Shown: positions 32,640 to 43,447 of the stretch, one piece after another | Position numbering within the stretch: position 1 is the stretch's first letter | Layout: each line of letters begins with the position of its first letter | Origin: Adiantum capillus-veneris | Lineage: Eukaryota > Streptophyta > Polypodiopsida > Polypodiales > Pteridaceae | Assembly (NCBI GenBank): GCA_014529385.2 | Contig: CM043956.1 | Span: 91,404,721 to 91,468,720, forward strand | Direction: 5' to 3' | DNA length: 64,000 bases | Program-made: the position numbers and the translations under genes | Notes under the pieces: model-generated | What the model was told of the DNA's origin: nothing | The model's input: only the letters and a program-made list of their open reading frames with translations | Database searches by the model: none

Positions 32640-34785
32640 AATGCATTTCTTTTACATTTACTTACTCTTTTGTGTCATTGTAAGCATCATTGACAAGGTT
32701 CATATTATCCTTAAGCCATGTTCTTTGCATGCATTTAGCATCTTTGAAAGGATAATTAAATAAGATAGTGTCAGTAATCTTACCATTTCTTAATACCTTG
32801 TCTTCTTGTGGAAGGATGAACTTGGGTTGGATCTCCTCTGCTTCATCCTCGATCTGTGGCGGGTCTTCATTTGTGTGTAATTTGCCTTAGATGAGCCTTG
32901 GAAAAGTTTAGTAAGACCCAACTTTTTTTTTTAAAATTATAATAAGGATAAGGCTCTTTTGTGCCTAACGGCAGGAGCCTCTTTTTCCTAGCTAATAAAT
33001 GGATATAGCCTGTTTAATCTTGTAAAAAGATTCTTTTTTTTATCCCAGCTATACTCTTTTGCAATGAAGATCTTCCCAGGTATCTTAAGCTACAAGGGAC
33101 TTTTGGATCTTCCGTCTTTAGCCTCGAAAGGTAGTTTCTCCTTAGAAGTATGTTCACGTTATTAGAGACATATTGTTGTTAAGATAAGTACTTCTCTCAT
33201 TTTGAGCATTGATCTACTTCGAATCACAGGCTTTTAGTAGATCAAGGATCATTAGTTTTGTAACTTTGCTTTTGGCCATCCGTTGGAATAGTAGGCCGAC
33301 ATAAGAGGATTACTCTAATTCTGATAGAGATTAAAATTAGTGGTCATATTAGGATTTCTATTCGACACAATTGGATGTTGGCAAGCCATGGTCCTTTTTT
33401 CATACTTCATCTTTTGGTATACCATACATTTTGAAACATTCTCTTGTATGTTATTGTTTCTTGGTAAGCCAATACAAGTATGCTTTTACTCCTAGCAGAG
33501 TAAATTCGAATTTCTCTTTGCCCCGCATATGGAAGGAGCATGGGAAGTAAGGAAGATATAGCCTATTGAGGTATGGAAGATAACCATCCTTTTACGTAAG
33601 TGGTTCTTTTTCTTCCATTTGTAAGGCTATTATCATATCCCTAAAGCCTGGGTTAGGAGCATATTTAACTATCATAAAACATAGCTCATTGTAAGTTGCT
33701 ATTGATATCCTATCTACCCTTGGCCATCGGGAAAGTGCATCGGCTACATGATTGTGCTTGCCAGCAATGTGAGCAAAGTAGAATTTATATTGCAAAAAGA
33801 AATTTTCCTACCTCATTTGATTGTCCGAGAGCTTGGTTTGCATCATGAATGGAGTCCGCAAGAAGTACTTCCATGTGTCTAGAGCATTTAAAACAGCTCA
33901 TAGGTCCTTTTGTATAAGACCAACATTCGCTCATTGGAGTTGAGTCTTTGAATCTCGTATGCTATGGTATTCCCTTCTTGAAGCAAAGTTTTGCTCAAAG
34001 GCAATCATCCAGGCATTACATTGGACCTCAAATAGCTTTGAGAGATCCCATAAGTTGAGAAATAAGTTTCTCTTTAAACATTTTAGAAATATTTTTCTCT
34101 CTTTGCGGTCCATGTATACTTAACGTTCTTTTTTGTTAAGTCATGTATTGGACCTGCTATAAGCATGGATTTTTCTTATGAAGCATCTCTAGTATGCACT
34201 CATACCTTTAGAGATTTGCAACTCATGTAGATTCCTTGGATTAGGCCATCTTTTTTTACCTCTACTTTTTGTGGATCCATAGAAATACCACCTTTAGAGA
34301 TAATGTGACCTAATTATTGAATCTCTCTCGAAACTTATCAGTCCATGTTATTGCCTTTTGGAACTCCTCTTGTGGATTTTGTAAAGCTCAATAAGGAGGC
34401 TTATTAGGCAGTGAGCTTCATGGTAAAAGCTCCATTGTATGGCCATTGTCCCCTCATTGTGGAGATAGCTCACGGGGATATCATCAATAAAAACATTTTG
34501 GAATCCATTTAGGAATTTAGACAATTCTAATTTCTCTTGATTCCCGTTTTTTTTTATTATTTAATAATATTGTTATTGGTTGAAACATTCAATTCATTTA
34601 CAGAGTTTCTAACAGAAATCATGTATATGAAAATATAAATTTTCATTAACTTGTGAAAGCATGCATATTTACAAGGAATAGGATACTACCCGACTCATAA
34701 ACATGTATGTACATATCTCCTAGCATAGGAAAAACAAAAGCCTTTTTCTATAAGCATCCTCTTTTGGAGTTTCCAACATAGAAAC
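32640..34785 (-). pseudogene. Decayed chromovirus pol remnant
   Basis: Alignable by eye with Chr1 but crowded with indels. Chromodomain-tail sequence lies near 32660-32870, integrase scraps at 32880-33540, and RNase H at 33592-34113 (FAHIAGKHNHVADALSRWPR). RT scraps run to about 34330. The RT core with its catalytic motif (about 0.5 kb in Chr1) is deleted near 34330-34345, and further sequence is lost from the protease at 34500-34790. Confidence 0.8.
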
Positions 34786-36059
34786 TCAAGATGGCTTGTT
34801 GCGTGCATTTCTTTGGGGACAAGCACGATAGACATTCCCTTGTTGTCCACACTTGTAGCATTTGTTATCCTTACGATAACACTCTAGCTCTATTGCAAAG
34901 AGTTTATTCTTACCTTTATAGACTCCTTTCTCCTTAACTTTGTTATCGGTGTTGCTAGAGTTGCCTTTGGAGGAAGTTTGAGCATTAGTCCTCCCTCTAG
35001 GCTCATTTTGATCCTTCACTTCCATGGGTTTAGAGTTTTTCTTAACCCCTTGTTGGGAATCGATTTGAGAGGCGACCATAGTATGGTGTATGACCGCCGA
35101 TATGGTACTAGGCCTTTGTGAGTTAATATACTCGGCCTTCTCTTCAGAAATACCCGCACATAATTGTTGCTCTTGCTCCCCAAAGTCTATCTTTTTGTAG
35201 ATAGTGGCTTTGAGAAATAAATCCCAAAACTTATCTACATACTTTTGGATAGACTCGTAGGGAGAGAGTTTCATGTTTTGCCATTCTGTGAGGACATTTT
35301 CTTCAGCGTTGCTTGCCAGAAACTGTTTTATGATGGAGGCTCTTAAAGCCTTCCATGTCTTTGGAGCTTTTCTTTGGGCTTGTAGGCTATCCCACCATTG
35401 TCGAGCGGAACTTTGGTAATGCATAGATACTTGACGCAGTTTAGAGGACTCTATGAAGCCCTCATCACCAAAGGCCACATCAAGCTGTTGGATGAAGGCC
35501 AAGACCTTGTCTATAGCACCAAAGGTGCCAGCATAGGCAAGGAAAGTGGTGTTCTTCCCTCCCTCTTTGAACTTCTTTAGCTTCTTGGACCTTCTCCATA
35601 CCGGAGAGAACTTGCGATGGCCTTTCCTCTTGGGCTCTTTGAGAGAAGAGCCGCTACCTTCATTGGAATATGAGGAAGTTGATGAAGATGGAGAAGAGGG
35701 TGACCTCTTTCTCTCCTTTTCCTTTATTTGGTACCTCTCTTCCCTTTTGTGATAACGAGGAGGAGGACTTTGCAGTGATCTTTCCCTCTTGGGGGAAGTT
35801 GGAGATCGTTGGGGCTGCCATCTTCTTGGAGCCATATCTTTGGAAGTATTGGAAGACTCACTTCCTTCTCCTCCTCTTGGTGAAGGCTCTAAAGTAGAGA
35901 CTTTATCTTTCTTCTTGGATGGAGGTAAGCCCGCTAGTAAACATTTAAGTGCTTCGTATGGGTTCTCCTCTTCTCTCACCGTAGAGAGCCCTCTCTTGGA
36001 AATCTCATGAGGAGACTTCTCAGGCGCTCTCTCTTTTTGGGGGAGTTTGGAGAATCCCA
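34786..36059 (-). pseudogene. Gag of the minus-strand fragment (open, N-terminally truncated)
   Basis: About 424 codons remain open, from the GFSK segment (equivalent to Chr1 residue 58) to a stop at 34786 after the zinc knuckle (CYKCGQQGNVYRAC, with Asn in place of the CCHC His). It contains the RS-like region (APRRWQPQRSPTSPKRERS), one ERKRSPSSP module, KLKKFKEGGKN and the capsid domain (FGDEGF, ARQWW). Gag stays open while the adjoining pol is badly decayed. The first four codons before the junction come from flanking chromovirus A sequence, so the present ATG is not native. Confidence 0.85.
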
Positions 36060-36466
36060 TAACTTTTCTCACCTACGATGGCACCTTTGGTGCTACCGAC
36101 AAAGTGTTGGCCTTCATCCAGCAATTTGATGCGGCCTTTGGGGACGAGGGCTTCACAGAGTCCTCCAAGCTACGCCATGTAGCTATGCACTTCCAAAAAT
36201 CAGCTCGTCAATGGTGGGCTAGCCTTCGTGGCAATGGAGAAGCCCCAAAGACATGGAAAACTCTACGAGTTTCCATCATGAAGCAATTTCTTCCAAGCGA
36301 TACTAAAGATAAAGTTCTTACCGAATGGCGCGGCTTGAAGCTTCTCTCTCATGAGTCTATCAACAAGTATGTAGACAAGTTTTGGGATTTACATCTCAAA
36401 GCTACTGTCTTTCAAAAGATAGACTTTGCCGAGCAAAGACAGCAATTCTGTGCGGGATTTACCTGA
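36060..36466 (+). pseudogene. Chromovirus A gag, capsid part
   Basis: Starts in mid-domain at ITFLTYDGTFGATDKVL and runs to a TGA caused by a one-base insertion near 36463, where Chr1 continues in frame (CAGLTEEMAEY). Closely similar to Chr1 Gag residues 257-389. Confidence 0.88.
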
Positions 36467-37472
36467 AGAGATGGCCGAATACATCAACTCTCAACGGCCC
36501 GGTACTATTACCGAAGTAATCCACCACACCATGGTTGCTTCACGCATCAATTTCCATCAAGGGGCTAGACGTAATGTCAAGCCCATGGAAAACAAAGATA
36601 AAAATGATGCAAAGGGGAAATCCAATGCTCAAAATAATTCCCAAGGCACTTCCAACAACAACAACAACAATCGGTCCAAGGAGAAGGGAGTTTACAAAGC
36701 TAAAAACAAACTCTCTCCTGAAGAGCTTGAAGCTTTTCGCAAGGACCATAAATGTTTCAAGTGTGGGGAGCAAGGACATGGCTATCGTTCTTGCCCCAAG
36801 AAGAATACTCGCAATGAGACTCCTAGGGCTTCCACCATCGAAGCTCCAAAAGAGGATGCTCATTGCAAAGGATCATCACTCTCCTATGCTTGGGGAAAGG
36901 TAAGAGAGCATGATGCCTTCATCTTGTTTGACCCTGGCTCTACTCTCAACTTCATATCAATAGAGTTGGCCACCAAGTTGGGCATTCAAGCTTTTGAGAT
37001 GGGAGATATATTAACAGCTGATGCAGCTTTCAAGGGACAACAAGCCTCCGTTACTCCCTTGATTGGGAAGTTGAGGCTTCATGTCCAAAGCTATGTCGAC
37101 AAAGAAGACTTCTTCATCTCTCCTCTCCAACAGCAAGATGTTATCCTAGGGGCACCATGGTTTGATCGCATAGCTGCCAACATGAAGTTCCCTGAAAGGA
37201 GAATTTACTTCACTTACAGGGGAAAGAACATGTATATAGATGCTAGTGAGCGTGGTCGCACTATTCCACTTGTAAATCCTCTTTCTTTTGATAAGTCAAT
37301 GAAGAGCTCAGTTTCTGCGTACATGATTTTTGTCAAAGAGTCTCCAAAAGATACTAATGTTTCATCAAATGTAAATGATAGGAATCAAGAAGAGTTAGAC
37401 TTGTCTAATTTTCTAAAAGGATTCCAAGATGTGTTCATCGATGATATCCCTATGGATTTACCTCCAAAATGA
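36463..37472 (+). pseudogene. Chromovirus A gag C-terminus and protease
   Basis: In the shifted frame: EEMAEYINSQRPGT, an Asn-rich linker, the zinc knuckle (CFKCGEQGHGYRSC, near 36755), then the protease motif DPGSTLNFIS near 36935 and ILGAPWFDR. Ends at TGA 37470-37472, where Chr1 has CGA: a C-to-T change at a CpG. Confidence 0.9.
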
Positions 37473-38540
37473 GGGGATGATGACCATCGTATTGAGCTCC
37501 TTCCTGGAAGCTCACCACCTAACAAGCCTCCTTATCGAGTCTCACAAGCTCAACAAGAGGAGATCATGAGGCAAGTACAAGAGCTGGAAGACAAAGGGAT
37601 GGTGAGGCCTAGTTCCTCTCCCTTTTGTTCTCCAGTCCTTTTAGTGCAAAAGAAAGATGGTACATACCGTATGTGTGTGGACTATCGAGCACTAAACCAT
37701 ATCACTATCAAAAACAGATTTCCCGTACCTCGGATAGAAGATCTGTTTGATAAGCTACAAGGCTCTACCTACTTCAATAGGATTGACCTTAAGAGTGGCT
37801 ATCATCAAATAAGGATAGTGGATGAAGATATCTTAAAGACCACGTTTCGCACAACGTTTGGTCTTTATGAATATCTAGTCATGCCTTTTGGCTTGACTAA
37901 TGCACCAGCTACGTTCAATCGTTTGATGGAGAAAATTTTTAGACCATATCGAAAATTCACTGGAGTGTTCTTTGATGATATCATCATCTACTCCAAGTCT
38001 TTGGAGGAACATAAGCAGCATCTCCAAGTGATTTTTCAAGCATTGAGGGAGAACAAGCTTTATCTCAACCAAAAGAAAAGTGAATTCTTCCTTCAAGAGA
38101 TTCAATACTTAGGTCATATTATCTCTAAAGATGGTATCCAAATGGATCCATCAAAGTTAGAGGTAATAAAAGCATGGCCTTACTAACCCAAGAAATCTAC
38201 ATGAGCTAAGAAGCTTTATTGGTATGTGTGCATACTATAGACGCTTCATAGCAAAATTCTCTCAAGTAGCAGGACCACTACACGACTTAACTAAGAAGAA
38301 CATTAAGTTTGTATGGACTACTAAGAAGCAAAATGCTTTTAAAAAACTCAAACAGAAGCTTACTTCCCAACCAGTCCTCGTGCTTCCGGATCTCTCAAAG
38401 CCATTTGAGGTCCAATGTGATGCTTGTGGTGATTGCCTTGGAGCGGTTTTGCTTCAAGAAGGGCATGCCATAGCATATGAGAGCCGAAGGCTCAATGGTG
38501 ATGAACGAGTCTTGGGCATTTATGAGAAAGAGCTTTTAGC
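37473..38540 (+). pseudogene. Chromovirus A RT and start of RNase H
   Basis: RT reads [37 protein letters not shown] and FFDDIIIYS, to KAWPY at 38186. A 4-base insertion near 38183 (relative to B) then breaks the frame. The next frame gives FIGMCAYYRRF, then the RNase H start (QCDACGD) to EKELLAV at 38540, where the Tat2 LTR interrupts it. Confidence 0.9.
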
Positions 38541-40924
38541 TGTTATAGCCGTTTTTTGGCTCTCTGTAATTTCCATAGGGAGTTATCTCACCCTATCAAA
38601 TCACTCAAACACTGTGGTTACCCTCACCCTTTCACTGTATATAGGTGCGTGTGAGTTAGGGGACTTTTCCCATATCTCCTTACTGAAATAAAAAACCCTC
38701 AATTAGCTAGTCATTGGGCTAGTTGAGCCAAAAAAATAAAAAATATAAAAAATATAAGTATATTATGGCCCATGCGTATGTAAATATTTCTTTGTATATA
38801 GGGCCTAAATAAAAGATTTTTTCATAATTATTTTGGTATTTATTTAAATATTTCTACCTAGGTGTGTGTTATTTATGCTCTGTACATTGCCTCACCATTA
38901 CCACAATTTTTCTTACCATTTTTCATACTCTTTATTCCATATAAAAATTTTTGCATGTAAGCTTCTCTTATATTTGGTGTAACTCCACCCCAACAAAAAT
39001 CCAAAAAAAACTAGTTTTATTTATGTGTATATTTTTTCACTATTGTGATTTTTCCCTTCCTACATCTATTTTGTTTTTTTTCTAAAACATTAGAACACCA
39101 AAAATATTTATCTTTTTATGGTAGCCTCATAATGAGAGAGATTTATTTTGACCCCTTTATATTTTTTCCACTTATATTATTTATATTTGACATGTACATA
39201 TTTTTTAGACCCCTCAATATTTGATTTTCTTAGTTGTACTATTCACTTATATCATGATCTCAACAATATCTTCAATTATAGACCTATCAAATAAGGTCAA
39301 GGGTAGGTGGCATGCATACATGCACTATGGAGGGCTCACTCTTGGAGGTATTCAAAAGAATCATCCAAAGAAGGACCCCACAAGGACTTTGTGCAGTGGA
39401 AAAAAACAGTCGGTTTTGTTGAATTTTTAAAGTTCACTTGCTCTCCGAATTTGAAAAGGTGATACAAACAAAAGTTGTAGCTCGTGGGCTGAACTTTTGC
39501 CTCAAATTTTTTCTTTTTTTTGAGCTACGAGCTGTGAGCTATGATTTTATTAGTGGACCCCAGTTTTCCCATGCTATGCAGCCACACTCTCTCTTCCACT
39601 TTATCATTTTCCTCTTTCACACACACTTCTCCACTCATCATCCCCACCTCTCTCACCACTCCTCTCTGCACCCTACTCACCTTCTCCTCAACCTTGAAGA
39701 ATAAGAGAAACCATGGTGAACTCATACCTCCCACACACAATTCCATTCCAAAATTGACCACCTAGTCTCATTTTTCCTCCTCCAAATTACCCATATCTAT
39801 CAAAAAAACCACAAAATTCAGCCTCTTCTCTTAAAAGACAGCATCATGGTGGTTGATTACTCAGCTTCAATTACCTTGTCTCTCAAGGAAGGTCAAGAGT
39901 GGAGAAAAAATGTACCGTCAAAGCTAGTGGACCGTCAACAAGCGTCAAAATTGGCCCTACTCAAGACACTTGGAGCATCAACCTTGTAAGAAATCCACCT
40001 TTTCTTACCTCTTAAGAGTTTTTCTTCCTTATTTGTATCCTACATGGATACTCCCATTGTAAATATCCAATTCCATTTGTAAATTAATACTAACTCTACT
40101 AACACTAACCCACTATGAAAAGTCCTATCACCTCCATTTCTCTCCTCTCTCTTTCCCCACCAACTTCTTGATAATTCCAAGCAAAAGAAATTAGATAAAT
40201 TTCTGAAAATCTAACCCAACCATGGTTAGAGGAGTAACCCTAGCCTTCAAAATTGCTATAAAAGGAGGGTGTAGCTAGCACAAAAAGGGGAGACAAGAAA
40301 GAGCACTATGCTATAGCTTGAGAAGCCAAGCTCAACCTCTTGAGAAGGAGCTCTTGAGTGGAATCTCATTGGCATTAGGCATATGTATGTGTTGTATTAG
40401 GGGTGATTAGCAAGGGAACTCTATGCCATTGTAAGAGAGAGTGATCATTCAATTGAGAGTAGGAAATCTATCATTTCTCCTATTAGTGTAAGCCCAACAT
40501 TTGCTGAATCAAGGAGGGTGAATTTGGACTAAGCATGGATACCTTGTCTCCCTTCCAACGTGAAGTCATGGACAATAATGATGTGTAAGTGTCTTGGTGT
40601 TTTATTTAAGTTCTTGATAGCTTGTCTCCGGGTATTGTTATCAATTTAGCCACAAATCCCACATGTTGTAAGAGGGCGACACGGTGGAGAGGACTCCCCT
40701 GGCTTTAAGACAGTGATTGGGGTGGCTTTTTTCTTGTGATGTGTTGTGGTGTAATTTACTCAGGCTATGTTGAAAAAATACTAATCTCACTTTGATTGGT
40801 CATGACAGATTTGTAAGAAGGCATTAGTGCAACAAGCACCCCCTTCCCCCTTCTCTCTCTTTCTTACATATATATATTTATGTTTGCTTGATCATTAACG
40901 ATACACTTCAAAGCAGCCCGAGCA

Positions 40925-41000
<76 letters not shown>

Positions 41001-41259
41001 TTTTAGTGTGTGAGAGTGTTCCATTGGTGTTAGGGTTAGTGTAAATTCCTTGCTTGTTTGTGGGTTGCTCTAACGATTCTCCTCTTTTGCGTCCTAGTTC
41101 GCTCTTAAACTAGGTGGTGCCCCTTGTGTAGTTGGGATTTGGCTGTGGGTTTGTTGTTTTGGTTTGTGTTGTGTTGTGCCCCAGCCCCATTGAGCAGCAT
41201 GGGAGCCTTGAAGGGTGTCTAGAGGTTGCTCTTCTTGTTGCCCGCCCCGGACCGCTTCA
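38541..41259 (+). mobile_element. Tat2 5' LTR
   Basis: Interrupts A's RNase H. The first plausible start is TGTTATAGCC at 38541 and the end is CCGCTTCA at 41259, two bases before a primer site of Tat1 type. About 2.72 kb long. Contains CTATAAAAGG at about 40257, a long CT microsatellite at 40929-40997 and CTAGGTGGTGCCCC near 41111. No gene is supported in it. The 3' LTR is missing, so the target duplication cannot be tested. Confidence 0.75.
40929..40997. repeat. (CT)n microsatellite
   Basis: About 34 CT units between the Tat2 TATA box and the U5 motif. Tat3 LTRs carry GA/CT runs at the corresponding place (52016-52063, 59569-59625). Confidence 0.95.
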
Positions 41260-41261
41260 AA

Positions 41262-41279
41262 TCGGTGCCCCCACAGAGG
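41262..41279 (+). other. Tat2 primer-binding site
   Basis: TCGGTGCCCCCACAGAGG, two bases after the LTR. The second base differs from Tat1 and Tat3 (TGG). Confidence 0.7.
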
Positions 41280-41338
41280 AAAACAACTCGTGTATGTTTT
41301 TGTGTAGGATCAACTTTTAGCATAGTCAAGTAGTTTGC

Positions 41339-41550
41339 ATGAATCACGAGAGTTTGTATGATCCTTTCATTCCCATTGCAAGGCAAAAGATACACATAAT
41401 TGTTAGTACTAAGTTGCAATTTCAACGGGTAATTCGTAGGATTTTAGGTCCTCTTAGGTTAGCCGAGATAAACACTTCGGTAAATCCTTTTATTTGCCTC
41501 TCATTAGGTACGATATTAGCTTGGACGTCTATATTTTTGTGTTATTTTAA
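41339..41550 (+). pseudogene. Tat2 leader ORF C (about 70 codons), one frameshift
   Basis: The ATG at 41339 gives MNHESLYDPFIPIARQKIHI, aligned with Tat3 ORF C (MNHRDLYGPFQPLARQTVHI). The match continues through STKLQFQ, LGP.RLAEIN.S.NPFI. A one-base change near 41500 shifts the frame. In the next frame the expected tail RYDISLDVYIFVLF runs to a TAA at 41548-41550. ORF C is also a paralogue of ORF B, which starts 22 bases later. Function unknown. Confidence 0.7.
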
Positions 41551-41571
41551 GCATTAGGACATGCATAGGCC

Positions 41572-41790
41572 ATGGATAATGGCCCAGGAATAGAGGTTTT
41601 TCCCTTTCATTTTACTCCACACATTAGAATAAACGTTGCAATTAGTAGAAAGATCCATTTTCAACAACGAATGGTGTTCATGTTTGGTGCCCAAAGAGTA
41701 GGAGAAATTCTTGCATCACCAAACCCTGTCATTCTACCTCTCATCAACTACCACACTTCTTTTGATATACATGTGTTCATTTTATTTTAA
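41572..41790 (+). CDS. Tat2 leader ORF B, 72 codons
   Basis: Intact, ATG at 41572. Aligns with Tat1 13286-13513 and Tat3 58653-58862: FPFHF, RKI.FQQRMVF, FGAQRVGEILASPNP, LPLINYHTSFD, ending VFILF. The same residues match ORF C (FQR, LGP, AEIN.S.NP, LD..IF.L). The predicted peptide is hydrophobic at its C-terminus but shows no clear membrane helix. No known domain. Confidence 0.7.
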   Translation: MDNGPGIEVFPFHFTPHIRINVAISRKIHFQQRMVFMFGAQRVGEILASPNPVILPLINYHTSFDIHVFILF

Positions 41791-41824
41791 AATGAAGTGC
41801 AGCCCGGCAAAATAGTGTGTATGT

Positions 41825-42370
41825 TTGTTTTTTATTTGTCCAAGTTGTTACAAGAAACAAAAAACGATCATTTGTTCTAACTGGGAATGTGTGTGCAGTG
41901 AAAGTTCAATCCTTAGAGATCTAGCTCTATTACCAATTGAGTTGCAAGAGCAAGTAGTAAGGCGTCTCCCTCATAACAAGAGGGTGGTGAAGTTAAGACG
42001 AAAGGTCCTACGCGTGGATTCCATTTTCCTCTTGTTGTTGGGCACTAAGGAAGACCGCGCATTCATCCAACTAGTGTGTGCCCTAAGATTGGTAAATAGA
42101 GTGAAATTTGGCATTTGGCGAGTGCATTTCACCATTGAGGAAGACTATTCAGGAAACTTGCGGCCAGAGTTCATGCTTCATAGACTCACATTTGGTGAAT
42201 TTTTCCCTCATTTGCGTCTTATTAATAGTCTTCCTTTCGCTTTCAACAAAGGAGATAGGGAGCTATTCAGAGCTTGTCTTAATAAAGAGAGCATAGAGAA
42301 GATTGCAAATTTGTATAAATTCTCATCCTTCTCTACTTTCTATGACACTTTGTTCATAGAGACATTGTAA
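41825..42370 (+). CDS. Tat2 leader ORF D, F-box-like N-terminus (tentative)
   Basis: Up to 181 codons open from about 41825, with no ATG in its first 100 codons. A CAG at 41896-41898 could be a 3' splice site, which would start the coding exon at 41899. The segment LLPIELQEQVVRRLP resembles an F-box start (LPxxL...V/I..RLP). The rest aligns with ORF D' downstream: FIQLVCALRLVNRVKF, LTFGEFFPHLRLINSLPF, DREL. The F-box reading is inference. If right, it would offer a link to SCF ubiquitin ligases. Two Cys pairs near the start (CPSC, NWEC) may be chance. Confidence 0.5.
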   Translation: MFFICPSCYKKQKTIICSNWECVCSESSILRDLALLPIELQEQVVRRLPHNKRVVKLRRKVLRVDSIFLLLLGTKEDRAFIQLVCALRLVNRVKFGIWRVHFTIEEDYSGNLRPEFMLHRLTFGEFFPHLRLINSLPFAFNKGDRELFRACLNKESIEKIANLYKFSSFSTFYDTLFIETL

Positions 42371-42416
42371 ATCTCTTTATGCTTTTGAATGATTTAACCA
42401 TAATCCTAAGGAGTTT

Positions 42417-42824
42417 TTGTCCAGGAATTTTGTAGCACAAGTGGAGTCTTTAAATCTTGCAAACTTGATTGGACTTGATGAGGATGTTCTTTACGAAATT
42501 GTGAGAAGGTTGCCTCACTCCGACTGTGTGGAACTCGAAGGAAAGGAGCTCCTAGTCAATTGCTACTTTCTCACGGCCTTCGACGAGCATGAAGATCTAG
42601 TTTTTATACAAACCGCTTGTGCGTTGGGAATTGTAGAGCAAGTGCAATTTATCACTTGGGACGTGGTTGCTCTTTTGGATCCAGAAAATGAAGTTCTAGA
42701 GATTTCTGTTTATCGCCTTAGCTTTGAAGAATTTCAACCCTTCTTAGAGCTCATCAATAGTCTACCTTTTTGTTTTGATCAAACAAATCGAGACCTCATT
42801 GAAGCTTGGATAGCTGAAGAATAA
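42417..42824 (+). CDS. Tat2 leader ORF D', F-box-like paralogue of ORF D
   Basis: 135 codons open from about 42417, again with no ATG. It is preceded by TTTTTGTCCAG, a plausible 3' splice site. GLDEDVLYEIVRRLP is a good match to the F-box opening seen in plant proteins. It shares FIQ..CAL.IV..V.F, LSFEEFQPFLELINSLPF and NRDL with ORF D, about 30% overall by eye, so the two arose by an old duplication. It ends 100 bases before gag. Neither Tat1 nor Tat3 has it. Function unknown. Confidence 0.55.
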   Translation: MSRNFVAQVESLNLANLIGLDEDVLYEIVRRLPHSDCVELEGKELLVNCYFLTAFDEHEDLVFIQTACALGIVEQVQFITWDVVALLDPENEVLEISVYRLSFEEFQPFLELINSLPFCFDQTNRDLIEAWIAEE

Positions 42825-42924
42825 AACCTAGAGTGGTATTTTCTTACTTTTTCATTTGCAGGCGAGTGGTTCTAAATCTCTATTGTATCCCTTATTGTAA
42901 CTCGTGTTGTAATCTTTCATAATA

Positions 42925-43447
42925 ATGGAGAGCCAACGCCAAATGTCTGGATATCCTCTTTTCTTTGGAGAGCCTGGAGAGGATGCAGAATTATTTTTAG
43001 CAAATTTCAAGATGTCTTGCCGTATCAAGAGGATAGTAACCGATCAAGAACGTGTAGAAATGTTTGAGGTGGTCCTTAGGAAAGATGCTAGTACTTGGTT
43101 TGACTCTTTGCCTGAGGAAGTTAAGGGGAATTACACAGAAGTTTTGAATCGTTTTAAGAGATACTTCTTTGATCCCCAAAACACTCAAAAACTATGGCAA
43201 GACATTGTTTCTCATAAGCAAAAATACTTAGATGACTACTACTTGTACAAGCAAGAGTTTCTACGTCTTTGGGCTCTATGGATACGAAATGTTGCTAACC
43301 CTGGTGATGGTGCAGAATTTTTAAAGAAGGAGAGGTTCATAGCCAGAATCTTTCATGACCTTAAGGTAAAAGTTGAGGCGGGTGCACCTGCTACTTTTGA
43401 TGCAGCGGAAACTAGGGCTGCTGAGAAGTATAGGAAACTCAAGTGCT
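42925..43447 (+). pseudogene. Tat2 gag, truncated by fusion to chromovirus B
   Basis: ATG at 42925, 56 bases after a strong 3' splice-like site (TTTCATTTGCAG). MESQRQMSGYPLFFGEPGE corresponds to MAFPNFYGKPG of Tat1. The capsid-type domain is intact (DASTWFDSLPEE, RFKRYFFDP, YYLYKQEFLRLWALW, AEFLKKERFIA). At about 43447, after KYRKLKC, the sequence switches to the pre-RT segment of a chromovirus, with GCTCAC at 43445-43450 common to both. No zinc knuckle, protease or pol of Tat2 remains. Confidence 0.85.

Larger units (their letters stand above)
30427..36059 (-). mobile_element. Minus-strand chromovirus fragment lacking its 5' LTR
   Basis: The 3' LTR is complete at 30427-32298. The interior runs through decayed pol to a gag that begins in mid-protein at about 36059 and abuts chromovirus A gag. 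The 5' LTR, leader and first ~60 gag codons are absent, as are about eleven codons of the host gag. One deletion across the original right border explains both losses. Confidence 0.85.

Noticed and set aside
41825-41900. A zinc-ribbon domain at the start of ORF D (CPSC...NWEC)
   Set aside because: There is no ATG before it, it lies upstream of a likely splice acceptor, and it has no counterpart in ORF D'.
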